DNA of 64,000 bases from assembly GCF_028023675.1 (NCBI RefSeq), contig NZ_JAQIOZ010000004.1, positions 62,001 to 126,000 of the forward strand, written 5' to 3'. Position numbers and translations under genes: made by a program. The stretch comes from Primorskyibacter aestuariivivens. GTDB lineage: Bacteria; Pseudomonadota; Alphaproteobacteria; Rhodobacterales; Rhodobacteraceae. The notes beneath the pieces were generated by a model. It ran no database searches and was not told the origin of the DNA. It worked only from the letters and a program-made list of their open reading frames with translations. Positions within the stretch are counted from its first letter, which is position 1. Each line of letters begins with the position of its first letter. Below, in pieces: positions 17,132 to 26,644 of this stretch.

Positions 17132-19249
17132 ATGCCAATCCGTTTGACTTCACGCAATGCCTGCGCGCTTCCTCTGGTCACCGTCATGGCCTGCCTTGGC
17201 ACTACGGCCGGACACGCCGAGGACATTCCTTCGTTCAATATGTATGGCACGCCCGGGCTTGTTGATATGCCCAACGCGCGGGTTGCGCCTGATGCGACCT
17301 TGTCCACCACATTTGCAGGGGCGGGGAACCAGTTCCGATCTACCCTGACCTTCCAGATCACGCCGCGCCTTTCTGGCAGCTTCCGCTACTCTTCGATCAG
17401 CGATTTCCCGGTAACCGGCTCTGTCGATGGCGTGTATTATGATCGCAGCTTCGATTTGCGGTACCAGCTTCTGAAAGAAAGCCAATACCTCCCCAGCGTT
17501 GTGGTCGGTTTGCAGGATTTCATCGGAACCGGGCTTTATGGCGCCGAATACCTTGTTGCGACCAAAGAGCTTTTCCCGGGCCTTGAGGTCACCGGTGGTG
17601 TTGGCTGGGGCCGGTTGGGAAGTTACGATTCCTTTGCCTCGACCGGGGAACGCCCCGCCGAACTGCTCGGAAGTGGCGGTATCCCGACTTATGACCGCTG
17701 GTTCCGTGGCGATGTGGCCGGGTTTGCCGGCGTGAGCTATTCTCCAACGCAGCAACTGACCTTCAAGGCCGAATATTCTTCCGACGCCTATCTTCAGGAA
17801 GCGGCCCAGGGCAGCTTTGAGCATGACTCGCCATTCAATTTCGGGGTCGACTATCGTTTCCGCAGTGGTGCCCAACTCTCGCTGTACCATACCTATGGCA
17901 ACGAGTTTGGCGCGCAGTTCACCATTCATACAAACCCGCGCAAATCCAGCATTCCAGGTGGCGCAGAATCCGCGCCTGTACCCGTTGCGCCCCGCGCGCC
18001 GGGGGCCGCGGCCGATCTTGGATGGGTCGGTCAGTCTACGGATGGGTATCGTACAACACTCGCCAAGGCGATGCAGACAGATGGGCTCATTCTCGAAGGC
18101 CTGAAGCTGGAGCCAACCCGCGCCTATGTGCGGATGCGCAACACGACTTATGGTCTGGTCCCGCAAGCGATCGGGCGGACCGCGCGGTCAATGACCCGCA
18201 TTATGCCTGCCTCGGTCGAGACATTCGTGATTGTACCCGTGCAAAACGGCATGGAGCTATCGGCGGTCACCCTGCAACGTTCGGATCTGGAAGCGCTCGA
18301 GCATGAGGACAACGCCGAAATGCTGGCGCGGGCGCAGATCCTCGATGGGTTCGGCCTCGCGCCTGCTGCGTTCGAAGGCCAGTATCCACAGTTCAGCTGG
18401 TCGCTGTCGCCCTATCTGCAGTTCAGCATGTTCGATCCGGATAGCCCGCTTCGCGCCGATGTGGGTCTTCGTGCCAAGGCGCAGGTTCGCCTGTCACCGA
18501 ACCTGATCGCGTCGGGCTCTGTGACCAAGAAGCTGGGTGGCAACCTGTCTGACACGGACCGTGTCGATGACGATGCGCTGCCGCTGGTGCGGACGGAGAA
18601 AGCCCGCTACAGCGCCGAAGGTGATCCCGCGATCGAGCACCTGACGCTGTCGCATTACGGGCGTCCCGGCAAGAACCTCTACAGCCGGGTCACGGTCGGC
18701 TATCTTGAAGAAATGTATGCCGGTGTCTCGGGTGAGGTCCTCTGGAAACCGGTGGGCAGCCGTCTGGCGCTTGGCGCGGAACTGAACTACGTCAAACCGC
18801 GTGATTTCGATCAGCTGTTCGGCCTGCGGTCATCTGAAACAAGAACCGGCACGATCCCTGATTTCAACGGTCATATCTCGGCCTACTACGCCTTTGGCAA
18901 CGGGTTCCACGGACAATTGGACGTGGGCCGCTATCTGGCCGGAGACTACGGTGCCACGGTCAGTCTGGACCGTGAATTCAAGAATGGCTGGCGTGTCGGC
19001 GCATATGCGACCTTTACGGACGTGCCGTTTGAAGACTTCGGCGAAGGCTCTTTTGACAAGGGTATCCGCATCAGCATTCCGATCGGCGCTGTGACCGGGC
19101 AGCCTTCGACCTCGCGCAACGACCTGGTCATCCAGTCCCTGACACGCGATGGTGGGGCGCGGCTTAACGTGAACGACCGCCTTTATGAACAGGTGCGCGG
19201 TTACCACGAACCTGACATGGCAAGAACCTGGGGCAAATTCTGGAGATGA
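17132..19249 (+). CDS. YjbH/GfcD-family exopolysaccharide outer-membrane protein
   Basis: The 705-residue product has a signal peptide ending near TTAGHA and the family N-terminus SFNMYGTPGLVDMPNARVAPDATLS, followed by alternating beta-strand-like sequence to the C-terminus, which ends in an aromatic residue pattern (MARTWGKFWR). YjbH (DUF940) is in the E. coli yjbEFGH exopolysaccharide operon and its paralogue GfcD in the group 4 capsule operon; both are large outer-membrane beta-barrel proteins. The ATG at 17132 follows AGGA and gives a clean signal peptide; an upstream in-frame extension does not. It overlaps the YjbF gene as ATGA. The 202-base upstream gap holds a 7-bp hairpin at 16993-17010 and no motif I can name. 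Confidence 0.9.
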   Translation: MPIRLTSRNACALPLVTVMACLGTTAGHAEDIPSFNMYGTPGLVDMPNARVAPDATLSTTFAGAGNQFRSTLTFQITPRLSGSFRYSSISDFPVTGSVDGVYYDRSFDLRYQLLKESQYLPSVVVGLQDFIGTGLYGAEYLVATKELFPGLEVTGGVGWGRLGSYDSFASTGERPAELLGSGGIPTYDRWFRGDVAGFAGVSYSPTQQLTFKAEYSSDAYLQEAAQGSFEHDSPFNFGVDYRFRSGAQLSLYHTYGNEFGAQFTIHTNPRKSSIPGGAESAPVPVAPRAPGAAADLGWVGQSTDGYRTTLAKAMQTDGLILEGLKLEPTRAYVRMRNTTYGLVPQAIGRTARSMTRIMPASVETFVIVPVQNGMELSAVTLQRSDLEALEHEDNAEMLARAQILDGFGLAPAAFEGQYPQFSWSLSPYLQFSMFDPDSPLRADVGLRAKAQVRLSPNLIASGSVTKKLGGNLSDTDRVDDDALPLVRTEKARYSAEGDPAIEHLTLSHYGRPGKNLYSRVTVGYLEEMYAGVSGEVLWKPVGSRLALGAELNYVKPRDFDQLFGLRSSETRTGTIPDFNGHISAYYAFGNGFHGQLDVGRYLAGDYGATVSLDREFKNGWRVGAYATFTDVPFEDFGEGSFDKGIRISIPIGAVTGQPSTSRNDLVIQSLTRDGGARLNVNDRLYEQVRGYHEPDMARTWGKFWR

Positions 19250-19947
19250 GCGTGATCAAGCAAGTTCTCGGAGGAAAATCAATCGCCTCTCCCAAAGCTC
19301 TGGCCGCAATGCTGGGTACCGTTGCCATGGTCCTGACAGGGTGTGGCTCGGGGACAGAAGCCGATCAGAACCGCAAGATCACCAAGCAGGTTCTGGGGAC
19401 GCTCAAGGGGGGCGGCAAATCTGCTCCGTCTCAGGTGACACAGGAACAAGTCCAGCAAGCGGTGGCCACAAGCACGCAACCGCTTATTCTGGTGAACCTG
19501 GAGAAAGCCAAATCCTCTACCCTGCTCGTGGAAATCGGGCGCAACGGCCCGGTGCAGGCATTTGCCACATCTGCAAGGCAGACGATCTCGCTGCAAAACG
19601 GCATGGCCCGTGGAACGCGCGGGCTGGGCGGCGACCTGATGTCTGTCGATCTTGGCGGCTTGCCCCAACTGATTGCCAGCAAGTCCGGCGGCACTGTGCA
19701 GCGCGAAATCCGGGTACTGGATGGAGAGGACGCGACGCTGCGGCTTGGCTTTAGCTGCTCGGTCACGTCGACGCGCAGTTCACACAAGCCGGTTCTCTAT
19801 CAGATGACGGAATCCTGTCAGCAAAGCGGTGGGTCGATCCAGTTCACCAACAGCTATACGGTCAATGGCGCTGGCACTGTTCTGAAATCGCGCCAGTGGT
19901 TTGGACCGCATCTCGATTATATCGCTGTTCAGCACCTCAAATTCTGA
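19246..19947 (+). CDS. YjbF/GfcB-family lipoprotein
   Basis: The 233-residue product has a long N-region, a hydrophobic stretch and the lipobox LTGC (Cys33), so it should be a lipoprotein. The mature part (IGRNGPVQAFATSARQTISLQNGM and the later SYTVNGAGTVLKSRQWFGP) matches the YjbF/GfcB family (DUF2886). It is translationally coupled to the YjbH gene by an ATGA overlap, the same pairing as gfcB-gfcD and yjbF-yjbH in enterobacteria. A partner of the GfcC/YjbG type is not present next to it. A terminator follows. Confidence 0.9.
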   Translation: MSVIKQVLGGKSIASPKALAAMLGTVAMVLTGCGSGTEADQNRKITKQVLGTLKGGGKSAPSQVTQEQVQQAVATSTQPLILVNLEKAKSSTLLVEIGRNGPVQAFATSARQTISLQNGMARGTRGLGGDLMSVDLGGLPQLIASKSGGTVQREIRVLDGEDATLRLGFSCSVTSTRSSHKPVLYQMTESCQQSGGSIQFTNSYTVNGAGTVLKSRQWFGPHLDYIAVQHLKF

Positions 19948-19970
19948 GCGCAAGCAGATACGCAAGACTG

Positions 19971-20001
19971 AAGACCGGTACGCATAACGCGTGCCGGTCT
20001 T
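19971..20001. terminator. bidirectional terminator between the YjbF gene and the CapD-like gene
   Basis: A 13-bp stem (AAGACCGGTACGC at 19971-19983 with 19989-20001, one G-U pair) with loop ATAAC lies between two convergent genes. Short T-rich sequence follows on the plus strand. The stem abuts the stop codon of the minus-strand gene at 20002. Confidence 0.75.
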
Positions 20002-21903
20002 TTAGTTTGAAAGCAGCTTCTCGCTATTGGTCGCCGGGACCATCTTGTCGCCGGATCCGCTCTTGGCGGTTTCAACCCAGCGATTGGCAAGTTCGATGGT
20101 GGCTTGCTCATCATGATCTTCGATCAGGCGGCGAAGCTCGTGCAGCACATTGGCCATTTCAAGCTCGGACAGATGCGATTCCTGTGCGCGCAGGATCTTT
20201 GGGTGCGGGGTCGTAAGCATATCAGACCCGATCAAAAGCTCTTCTCGCAGTTTTTCGCCCTGGCGCAGACCGGTGAACAGGATCTCGATATCGCCCTGAG
20301 GATTGGCAGCATCACGCACTGTAAAGCCGGCATTTCGGATCATTTTGCGGGCCAGTTGCCAGATCGAGATAGGTTCTCCCATATCCAGCACGAAAACATC
20401 GCCACCGCGTGCAAATGACCCGGCCAGCAGCACAAGGCGCACAGCTTCGCTCACCGTCATGAAATAGCGGGTCACATCGCTATGTGTCACGGTCACGGGA
20501 CCGCCCCGTGCGATTTGTTCCTGAAACAGCGGGATGACAGAACCCGAAGAGCCAAGCACATTGCCGAACCGGACCATGGAAAACATCGTCTTGGTGCTGC
20601 GCGTCGCCAGATCCTGAACCAGCATTTCAGCCAGTCGCTTGGACACGCCCAGCGCACTGGTCGGGCGCACGGCCTTGTCAGTCGAAATAAGGATAAAGCG
20701 CTCTGCCCCGTGGGCACGGGCCGCATCGGCAACAACCTTGGTGCCGATCACGTTGTTGCGCATGCCTTCGACGGCATTGGTTTCAAGCAATGGCAGATGC
20801 TTGTAGGCGGCCGCGTGCAGAACAACGTCGATATCATGATCGAGAAACAACTGCCGCACCAATGCCGGTTCACAGACCGAACCCAGAACCGCGCGAATCT
20901 CCGCATCGCAATGCAGGCTCTCAAGCTTGCGATGAATACGGTAAAGCAGCAGTTCCGAGTGATCGAGCATGATCAGCATGCGGGGTTGGCACATGGCAAT
21001 CTGACGACAAAGCTCAGAGCCAATGGACCCGCCCGCGCCCGTTACAAGAACGGTTTTGCCCTTGTAGGCTTCGCTTACGCCCGGCAGTTCGGATTCAAGA
21101 TGGTTGCGGCCCAGCAGCTTGGAAAAGTCCAGCGGTTTGGTCGCCGTCGCGTGACCATCGGTCATGACCATCTGGGCAAAAGACGGCATGATATGCACTT
21201 CGCAGGCAAGATGGCTCAGTTGCCGTGCGATACGTGCCTTGTCCGCCTCGCTTGCCGACGGCATGGCAAGGACGATCCTGTCCACGCGATGCGTTTCGAC
21301 CAGACGTTCGATCGATTTCGACGACTGCACCTTGAGCCCTGAAATGGTTAGTCCGTGCAGCGCGGGATTGTCGTCCACAAAGGCGACCGGGGACACTTCG
21401 ATATCCGTAACAAGCGCTGCGGCAAGCTGTTGGCCGGTCCGGCCCGCACCGTAGATCAAAACGCGTTTCAGCCCTTTGCCCTGACGGTAAATGCGAATGA
21501 CGATTTCGCGCAGAACAAGCCGTGCGCTGGCCGAGGCAATCAACAGGATCATCGAAAAAATGACGAATAACTGCGGCGATATCCCTGCACCGATAACTAT
21601 GCTGGTCAGCATACCGGTAGCCCCGGATACCGACGCCATCAAAGCCGTCTGGATCACGCCTTTAAGTTCATAAGAATTCAACTTCATGCGGTGCAGATCA
21701 AAATACAAAATGACGGCAATAGCTGCCGGCACCATGGTCAGCAGAAAGGGCGTACTGGCCCTCAGGATTGCAACGGTCGGAAAGCTACCGGTCAGCATCG
21801 CGTTGCCACCGACGAAGGCGGCAATCACCAGAAAAGCATCGATCGCGACGATAATCGCAGCTTTCTGGCTTCGGCTCATGCGAACCAAAAGATCTCTTAA
21901 CAT
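20002..21903 (-). CDS. CapD/WbpM-like nucleotide-sugar 4,6-dehydratase, membrane-anchored
   Basis: The 633-residue product has four N-terminal membrane helices, a first Rossmann-like region with GAGRTGQQ (about residue 150), and a second catalytic SDR domain beginning VLVTGAGGSIGSELCRQ, followed by FILISTDKAVRP. In FlaA1/CapD-type enzymes the usual Tyr of the SDR triad is replaced by Met; here SALGVSKR supplies the Lys. Such enzymes make 4-keto-6-deoxy UDP-sugars from UDP-GlcNAc for surface glycans. The start at 21903 puts the first helix at the family position; an upstream GTG is possible but lacks a ribosome site. It probably supplies sugar to the neighbouring transferase. Confidence 0.93.
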   Translation of the reverse strand: MLRDLLVRMSRSQKAAIIVAIDAFLVIAAFVGGNAMLTGSFPTVAILRASTPFLLTMVPAAIAVILYFDLHRMKLNSYELKGVIQTALMASVSGATGMLTSIVIGAGISPQLFVIFSMILLIASASARLVLREIVIRIYRQGKGLKRVLIYGAGRTGQQLAAALVTDIEVSPVAFVDDNPALHGLTISGLKVQSSKSIERLVETHRVDRIVLAMPSASEADKARIARQLSHLACEVHIMPSFAQMVMTDGHATATKPLDFSKLLGRNHLESELPGVSEAYKGKTVLVTGAGGSIGSELCRQIAMCQPRMLIMLDHSELLLYRIHRKLESLHCDAEIRAVLGSVCEPALVRQLFLDHDIDVVLHAAAYKHLPLLETNAVEGMRNNVIGTKVVADAARAHGAERFILISTDKAVRPTSALGVSKRLAEMLVQDLATRSTKTMFSMVRFGNVLGSSGSVIPLFQEQIARGGPVTVTHSDVTRYFMTVSEAVRLVLLAGSFARGGDVFVLDMGEPISIWQLARKMIRNAGFTVRDAANPQGDIEILFTGLRQGEKLREELLIGSDMLTTPHPKILRAQESHLSELEMANVLHELRRLIEDHDEQATIELANRWVETAKSGSGDKMVPATNSEKLLSN

Positions 21904-22087
21904 GAGGCCCCCAGCTCTTCGCGACCACCCGGAACGGGTTTCAAGCAACTTGCGTTCAATTTCAACCTGCCGGTGCCATGTTATCGCCGCAAACCCCTGT
22001 TCTCCAGCGGCCTGCGTCACTTCGATCACGGTTTTGGAGGCTCAACATCCAAACTGGCAATTCCTCGCCCATTGCGCGGGCAAACCT

Positions 22088-22714
22088 TTAGGATTGGCGG
22101 CGGTGTCGCACAGGGATTGAGCGAATCACCGTGGCAAACATCAATCTAAGGTCGTAGCAGAGAGACTGGTTGCGACGATAAATGACGTCGAGCCGCCCCT
22201 TGGCCGGAACGCACCGGCGGGAATAGACCGCATCGGTTTCTTTGGCGGATTGGCATGTGGCCAGAATACGCTCCTCATAGCCGTGAAACACGAGCGTAGC
22301 CAACCCGGTCACACCGGGCCGGGATTTCAGCACTTCGCCATATAGGTCGGGGAATCGCTCGACATACATACGAAGCGGCGGGCGTGGACCCACAAAGCTG
22401 ATGTCACCTTTCAGGATATTGAACAATTGCGGCAGTTCATCCAGCCGCTTGGCCCGGAGTTGTGCCCCCAACCGTGTGATGCGCGCGGATTTGTTTCCAC
22501 CAGACACACCGCTATCCGCCTTGGCCACGGACATCGTGCGGAATTTGAACAGAAGAAACCCCTGATCCGGCGTTTTCATACGTTCAGACACGTAGAGAAC
22601 CGGGCGCCCGTCTTCCCGCAGAATAAGCACCGCGATAATCAGCATCAGCGGGCTCAGGACAACGAGCAGGGCCAAAGCACAGACGATATCGAACAGCCGC
22701 TTCTGGGGTGTCAT
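22088..22714 (-). CDS. initiating sugar-phosphate transferase (bacterial sugar transferase family)
   Basis: The 208-residue product has one N-terminal hydrophobic helix (ALALLVVLSPLMLIIAVLIL) and the family catalytic blocks LFKFRTM, DELPQLFNILKGDISFVGPRP and SRPGVTGLA. These monotopic enzymes move a sugar phosphate from a UDP-sugar to undecaprenyl phosphate at the inner membrane, starting polysaccharide repeat-unit assembly. The ATG at 22714 overlaps the stop of the upstream SDR gene as ATGA, so I prefer it to an in-frame start 24 bases earlier. Its length matches the short, catalytic-core-only type (PglC-like), not the longer PHPT type. Confidence 0.95.
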   Translation of the reverse strand: MTPQKRLFDIVCALALLVVLSPLMLIIAVLILREDGRPVLYVSERMKTPDQGFLLFKFRTMSVAKADSGVSGGNKSARITRLGAQLRAKRLDELPQLFNILKGDISFVGPRPPLRMYVERFPDLYGEVLKSRPGVTGLATLVFHGYEERILATCQSAKETDAVYSRRCVPAKGRLDVIYRRNQSLCYDLRLMFATVIRSIPVRHRRQS

Positions 22715-23556
22715 GACCGGTCCCGCAATCTGCGCCATTCCGCGACAAGCGCATGGGCATCCACCGGTTCAAGAGGATGTCCCAGAACGCCGACTAGGCG
22801 TGTCATTTCCATCTGCATGCAGGGTGTCGCGCCATCGGGCGCCGGTTTCCAATCAAAATCGCGGCCAGCAGCGCGTAGAATATCCGCCATGTCAATCGGG
22901 CTGGCATCGGCGACATTGATTACACAGGGGAGTGTTTCGAGATCCGACGTCGCAATGGCCTCAACGCTGGCGGCGAGCGTTTCGATCCTGAGGTAACCGC
23001 GAACCGGGCCGAAGCCATCCGGAAACTGGTCAAGGCGCGGTGTTTCCGTTCTGGTCAGGGACGCGAACAGGCTATCGGCACCAACCACATTGCCAATGCG
23101 CAGGCACACCGCCTTGGGCGACAAATCCGCAACCGCCTGTTCCATCGCATGTTTTGAGGCGCCATAGTCATTGCGTGGATTGGGAGGCGTGTCTTCTGTA
23201 ATCGGGTCGTCTTGTGGCGCGTACACCGCGATCGAAGAGGCATGCAGAATTCGGTCCGCGCCCAGCGCTTCACCAACTCGATGCGCCTCCTTCGCAAGCG
23301 CTATGTTGTTTGCAAGCGCATCAACGCTACCAGAGACGGTACCCCAAAGCGCCAGAATGGCATTGCACTGTGGCAAAGGCCCAACAGGGGTGCCCGGTGA
23401 CCAAACATGGGTTACTCTTGGTTCCTTCCGCCTGCTGGCCCAGAATAATTCTATATTTTCCGGTGGGTTAAGGTCCCAGTACCTACGCAGCAATGTCGCG
23501 ACTTTGCCCGTCGCGCCGAGGACAAGCACTCGTGTCGGTAATTTCGCAATCGGCAA
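22711..23556 (-). CDS. NAD-dependent epimerase/dehydratase (extended SDR)
   Basis: The 281-residue product begins VLVLGATGKVATLLRRYW, an SDR nucleotide-binding motif (GATGKVA), and has NDYGASKHAMEQ with the catalytic Tyr and Lys, and an upstream ILHASSIAVYAPQ. It is probably a nucleotide-sugar epimerase or dehydratase acting on the same glycan. The reading frame allows only a TTG at 23556 or an internal GTG at 23529 as start; no ATG fits, and the frame is closed upstream, so the exact start is uncertain. It is operonic with the sugar transferase and divergent from the export lipoprotein gene. Confidence 0.85.
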   Translation of the reverse strand: MPIAKLPTRVLVLGATGKVATLLRRYWDLNPPENIELFWASRRKEPRVTHVWSPGTPVGPLPQCNAILALWGTVSGSVDALANNIALAKEAHRVGEALGADRILHASSIAVYAPQDDPITEDTPPNPRNDYGASKHAMEQAVADLSPKAVCLRIGNVVGADSLFASLTRTETPRLDQFPDGFGPVRGYLRIETLAASVEAIATSDLETLPCVINVADASPIDMADILRAAGRDFDWKPAPDGATPCMQMEMTRLVGVLGHPLEPVDAHALVAEWRRLRDRS

Positions 23557-23652
23557 GCTTCGGCGCCTTTACACTTTGTGCAAACATGGTCTGTTTATCA
23601 CCGCAAAGAGCCGCTAGAAAGATGTCAAAACGAATGCTTTCGGGGGAAAGTC

Positions 23653-24789
23653 GTGTTTTCATTATTCATTCGTGCGATGGCAATCTCTGCAATTCTTGCT
23701 GTAGCCGGCTGCGGCAGCCTTCCCAGGGGTGCTGCGCTTCAGAAGGAAGTCACCCGTGGAGCCGGGGCACAGGATGCAACCTTTCAGGTGGTCAAGGTTT
23801 CCAACGAGAATATTGAAGTGATCAAGGGTTGGCCGGTCACCGGCTGGTCCGGTGCCTTCCGCTGGATCAAGACAAGCCGCGGCCCTCAGTCCCAGACCTT
23901 GCAGATTGGCGACAAGGTCGACCTGACGATCTGGGACAACCAGCAGAATTCGCTTTTGACCCAGAACGGAAGCAACATGACCACGCTGACAGCGCTGGTC
24001 GTTTCGCCGAATGGCTCGATTTTCGTACCCTATATCGGGGATGTGGTTGTGAATGGCCTCACCTCCGATGGCGCGCGTAAACGCATTCAGCGCGAACTGA
24101 CGCCCATCGCACCTGATGCGCAGGTCCAGTTGACGGCAACGCCGGGCGTCGGGAACTCCGTATCCGTGCTTGGGGGTGTCGGAGCGCCGGGGTCGTATCC
24201 GCTGCCCGATCGCAACACCAAGATCCTGACAATGCTGGCCACGGCTGGCGGGATCAAGGACAGCATGCGCAACCCGGTTGTGTCACTGTCCCGTGCCGGC
24301 CAAAGCTATTCAATCCCGGCCAAGGATCTTTACAACAACCCGGACAAGAACACGCGACTTTACAGTGGCGACCAGATCATCATCCAGAATGATGAACGCG
24401 CGTTTACATCGCTGGGCGCGTCCGGGACCGAAAGCCTGATCCATTTCCCCAAGGAATACGTCACCGCCATGGAAGCCATGTCGCTTATGGGCGGTATCAA
24501 CGATACACGCGGCAATCCCAAGGGGATCCTGATTTTGCGCGAATACCCGGCTGATGCAGTTGTGCCCGAGGGCCAGAACGGTCCGGAAAAACAACAGGTG
24601 ATCTTTTCGCTCAACCTGACCACGGCAGACGGACTGTTTGCGGCGCGCAACTTCCTGATCCACCCCAATGACACGGTTCTGGCCACGGAATCGCCGGTTG
24701 TCGCCCTGCAAACCATCTTTGGTCTGTTTGGCAGCCTTGTGGGGGCGACCGCACAGGCCAACACATTGGCAACATCCTTATCAAACTAG
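23653..24789 (+). CDS. polysaccharide export lipoprotein (Wza-like, outer membrane)
   Basis: The 378-residue product has a short signal peptide and lipobox LAVAGC (Cys20). It continues with a PES/Wza domain (LQIGDKVDLTIWDNQQNS, then VVSPNGSIFVPYIGDVVVNG) and SLBB-type repeats (VSVLGGVGAPGSYPLPDR). These proteins form the outer-membrane polysaccharide export channel. I chose the GTG at 23653 because GGGGGA lies just before it and the signal peptide begins there; an ATG at 23677 is the alternative. No tyrosine-kinase/copolymerase (Wzc) or phosphatase gene follows, so the export set is incomplete in this window. An MFS gene lies 48 bases downstream. Confidence 0.92.
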   Translation: MFSLFIRAMAISAILAVAGCGSLPRGAALQKEVTRGAGAQDATFQVVKVSNENIEVIKGWPVTGWSGAFRWIKTSRGPQSQTLQIGDKVDLTIWDNQQNSLLTQNGSNMTTLTALVVSPNGSIFVPYIGDVVVNGLTSDGARKRIQRELTPIAPDAQVQLTATPGVGNSVSVLGGVGAPGSYPLPDRNTKILTMLATAGGIKDSMRNPVVSLSRAGQSYSIPAKDLYNNPDKNTRLYSGDQIIIQNDERAFTSLGASGTESLIHFPKEYVTAMEAMSLMGGINDTRGNPKGILILREYPADAVVPEGQNGPEKQQVIFSLNLTTADGLFAARNFLIHPNDTVLATESPVVALQTIFGLFGSLVGATAQANTLATSLSN

Positions 24790-24837
24790 GCCAACGGAAC
24801 AACATGGCGTCATCTCACGCAAAAGCGTTGTCTGCTC

Positions 24838-26058
24838 ATGCGTGAGGCAAGCTTTCTCCGCCTTAATGCGCCCTGGCTTGGGGCCGGTGCGCTTTTGACA
24901 TTCCTGTCGGGTTTCGGACAGACCTATTTCATTTCCATCTTTGCAGGTGAAATCCGCGCCGAGTTCGGGCTGTCCAACGGACAGTGGGGCGGAATCTACA
25001 CATTGGGAACAACGGCCTCCGCCTTGCTCATGGTCTGGGCGGGCAGTCTGGCTGACAGGTTCCGGGTGCGTGCGCTCGGGGCTTCGGTTCTGGTGCTTCT
25101 GGCATGTGCGTGCCTGTTGATGTCGCTCAGCACAGCATGGCTTTTGCCGGTGGTCATTTTTGCGCTGCGCTTCACCGGTCAGGGCATGACAAGCCATATT
25201 GCCGTGGTGGCGATGTCGAGATGGTTCGTGGCGACGCGTGGACGCGCCCTTTCAATTGCCACGCTCGGCTTTTCCGTGGGCGAGGCCTTGTTGCCGCTGA
25301 TATTCGTCAGTCTGCTGGTGCTGTTTGACTGGCGTGTTCTCTGGGTCGCCGCGACCTGCATCTCGCTTCTTGGTGTGCCGTTGCTGATGATGCTGCTCCG
25401 ACAAGAAAGACAGCCCGCGAGCGACGCTGAGAACAATCAATCCTTTGGCATGGACGCCCGTCACTGGACCCGGGCCGAAACTCTTCGGCACCCTCTGTTC
25501 TGGTTCATGGTTCCGGCTATTCTGGGCCCGGCCGCGTTCAACACCGCCTTCTTTTTCCTGCAGGTGCATTTTGCCGAGATCAAAGGCTCGGCTCATGTCG
25601 AACTCGTCGCGATGTTTCCGTTCTACACCGCGATCTCCGTCGTCTCGATGATGCTGTCCGGCTGGCTCCTCGATCGGTTCGGAACCAAAACACTGATCCC
25701 GTTTTACCAACTGCCCATGGTTGTCGCATTCCTGTGTTTCGCCGTGGCGGACAGCCCGTTCATGGCCTTGGTTGGGATGACCTTTCTGGGGGTGACAACA
25801 GGTGCGAATGCCACGCTGCCCAATGCGTTCTGGGCGGAATTCTACGGCACGGCCCATATCGGTGCGATCAAATCACTGGCAGCCGCTGTTATGGTCTTTG
25901 GCTCGGCCATCGGTCCCGGCCTGACCGGGGTGCTGATCGATCTCGGCTTTGGTATTGAACAGCAATATGTCTGGGTCGCGTCTTACTTTGTCCTGACCTC
26001 GTTGCTTGTCTGGGTGGGTGTGTCGCGATTCAAAACCCAGCTTACCGCGACCGCCTGA
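24838..26058 (+). CDS. MFS transporter
   Basis: The 406-residue product has about twelve hydrophobic helices with the MFS loop motif GSLADRFRVRALG between helices 2 and 3 and the related GWLLDRFGTKTLIP in the second half. The N-terminal hydrophobic stretch starts LNAPWLGAGALLTFLSGFGQTYF. Substrate is unknown. It runs with the export lipoprotein gene, so it could be co-transcribed, but no sugar-flippase-specific feature is visible. Its 3' end overlaps the convergent Smr gene by 17 bases. Confidence 0.9.
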   Translation: MREASFLRLNAPWLGAGALLTFLSGFGQTYFISIFAGEIRAEFGLSNGQWGGIYTLGTTASALLMVWAGSLADRFRVRALGASVLVLLACACLLMSLSTAWLLPVVIFALRFTGQGMTSHIAVVAMSRWFVATRGRALSIATLGFSVGEALLPLIFVSLLVLFDWRVLWVAATCISLLGVPLLMMLLRQERQPASDAENNQSFGMDARHWTRAETLRHPLFWFMVPAILGPAAFNTAFFFLQVHFAEIKGSAHVELVAMFPFYTAISVVSMMLSGWLLDRFGTKTLIPFYQLPMVVAFLCFAVADSPFMALVGMTFLGVTTGANATLPNAFWAEFYGTAHIGAIKSLAAAVMVFGSAIGPGLTGVLIDLGFGIEQQYVWVASYFVLTSLLVWVGVSRFKTQLTATA

Positions 26059-26644
26059 GATAGACGTAATAGGCACCCGCCCCACCATGGCGGATATGCG
26101 ATTCACTGATCTGCAGCACGATGTTGCGCAACGGACCACTGCGCAGCCAATGCGGAACCTCGTGGCGCAAAACACCCCGACGCCGGGGAATTGGCCCGTC
26201 ATCATTGGATGGTTTGCCCTTGCCCGTGATCACCAGAACAAGCCGTTTGCCCTCGGCATGGGCGCGCAGCACGAAACCGGTCAGCGCGGGATGCGCCTGT
26301 GCCAATGTCATGCCATGCAGGTCGATGCGTGCCTCGGGACGGAGTTTGCCGCGCTTTAACCGGCCAAAGGCCTTTTTGTCCATCTCAACCGGCGCGGCAG
26401 CCAATGACGCAGAAAGGGTAGGGGCCAGAGCATGGCCATTTTCTCCGCCGGTCGCGTTTTCTCCGACGCGAAAGGCCGGGATTGGCTGCGCCTCGGGGGT
26501 TTTGGGCTGAATCAAGGGCTGGGATGGTTTGGCCGCTGCGGTATTTTCGACCGAGATCGGGTTCGGTCGATGCAGGGGCGTCGCGCTTTTGGCGACCTGA
26601 TCCCATAGCTCGCGCTCATCCTCTCTGAGCTTTCGCTTTCTCAT
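26042..26644 (-). CDS. Smr/MutS2 C-terminal domain protein
   Basis: The 200-residue product has a charged, low-complexity N-terminal half (residues 1-100) and a C-terminal Smr domain: RIDLHGMTLAQAHPAL, then LVLVITGKGKP and a HGGAGAYYVYLRR end. Smr domains have nicking nuclease activity on DNA or RNA. The DLHGMT motif (usually LDLHG) and the TGKG/HGG motifs are present. The gene overlaps the mltA stop as ATGA and is downstream of it. Confidence 0.9.
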   Translation of the reverse strand: MRKRKLREDERELWDQVAKSATPLHRPNPISVENTAAAKPSQPLIQPKTPEAQPIPAFRVGENATGGENGHALAPTLSASLAAAPVEMDKKAFGRLKRGKLRPEARIDLHGMTLAQAHPALTGFVLRAHAEGKRLVLVITGKGKPSNDDGPIPRRRGVLRHEVPHWLRSGPLRNIVLQISESHIRHGGAGAYYVYLRRSR

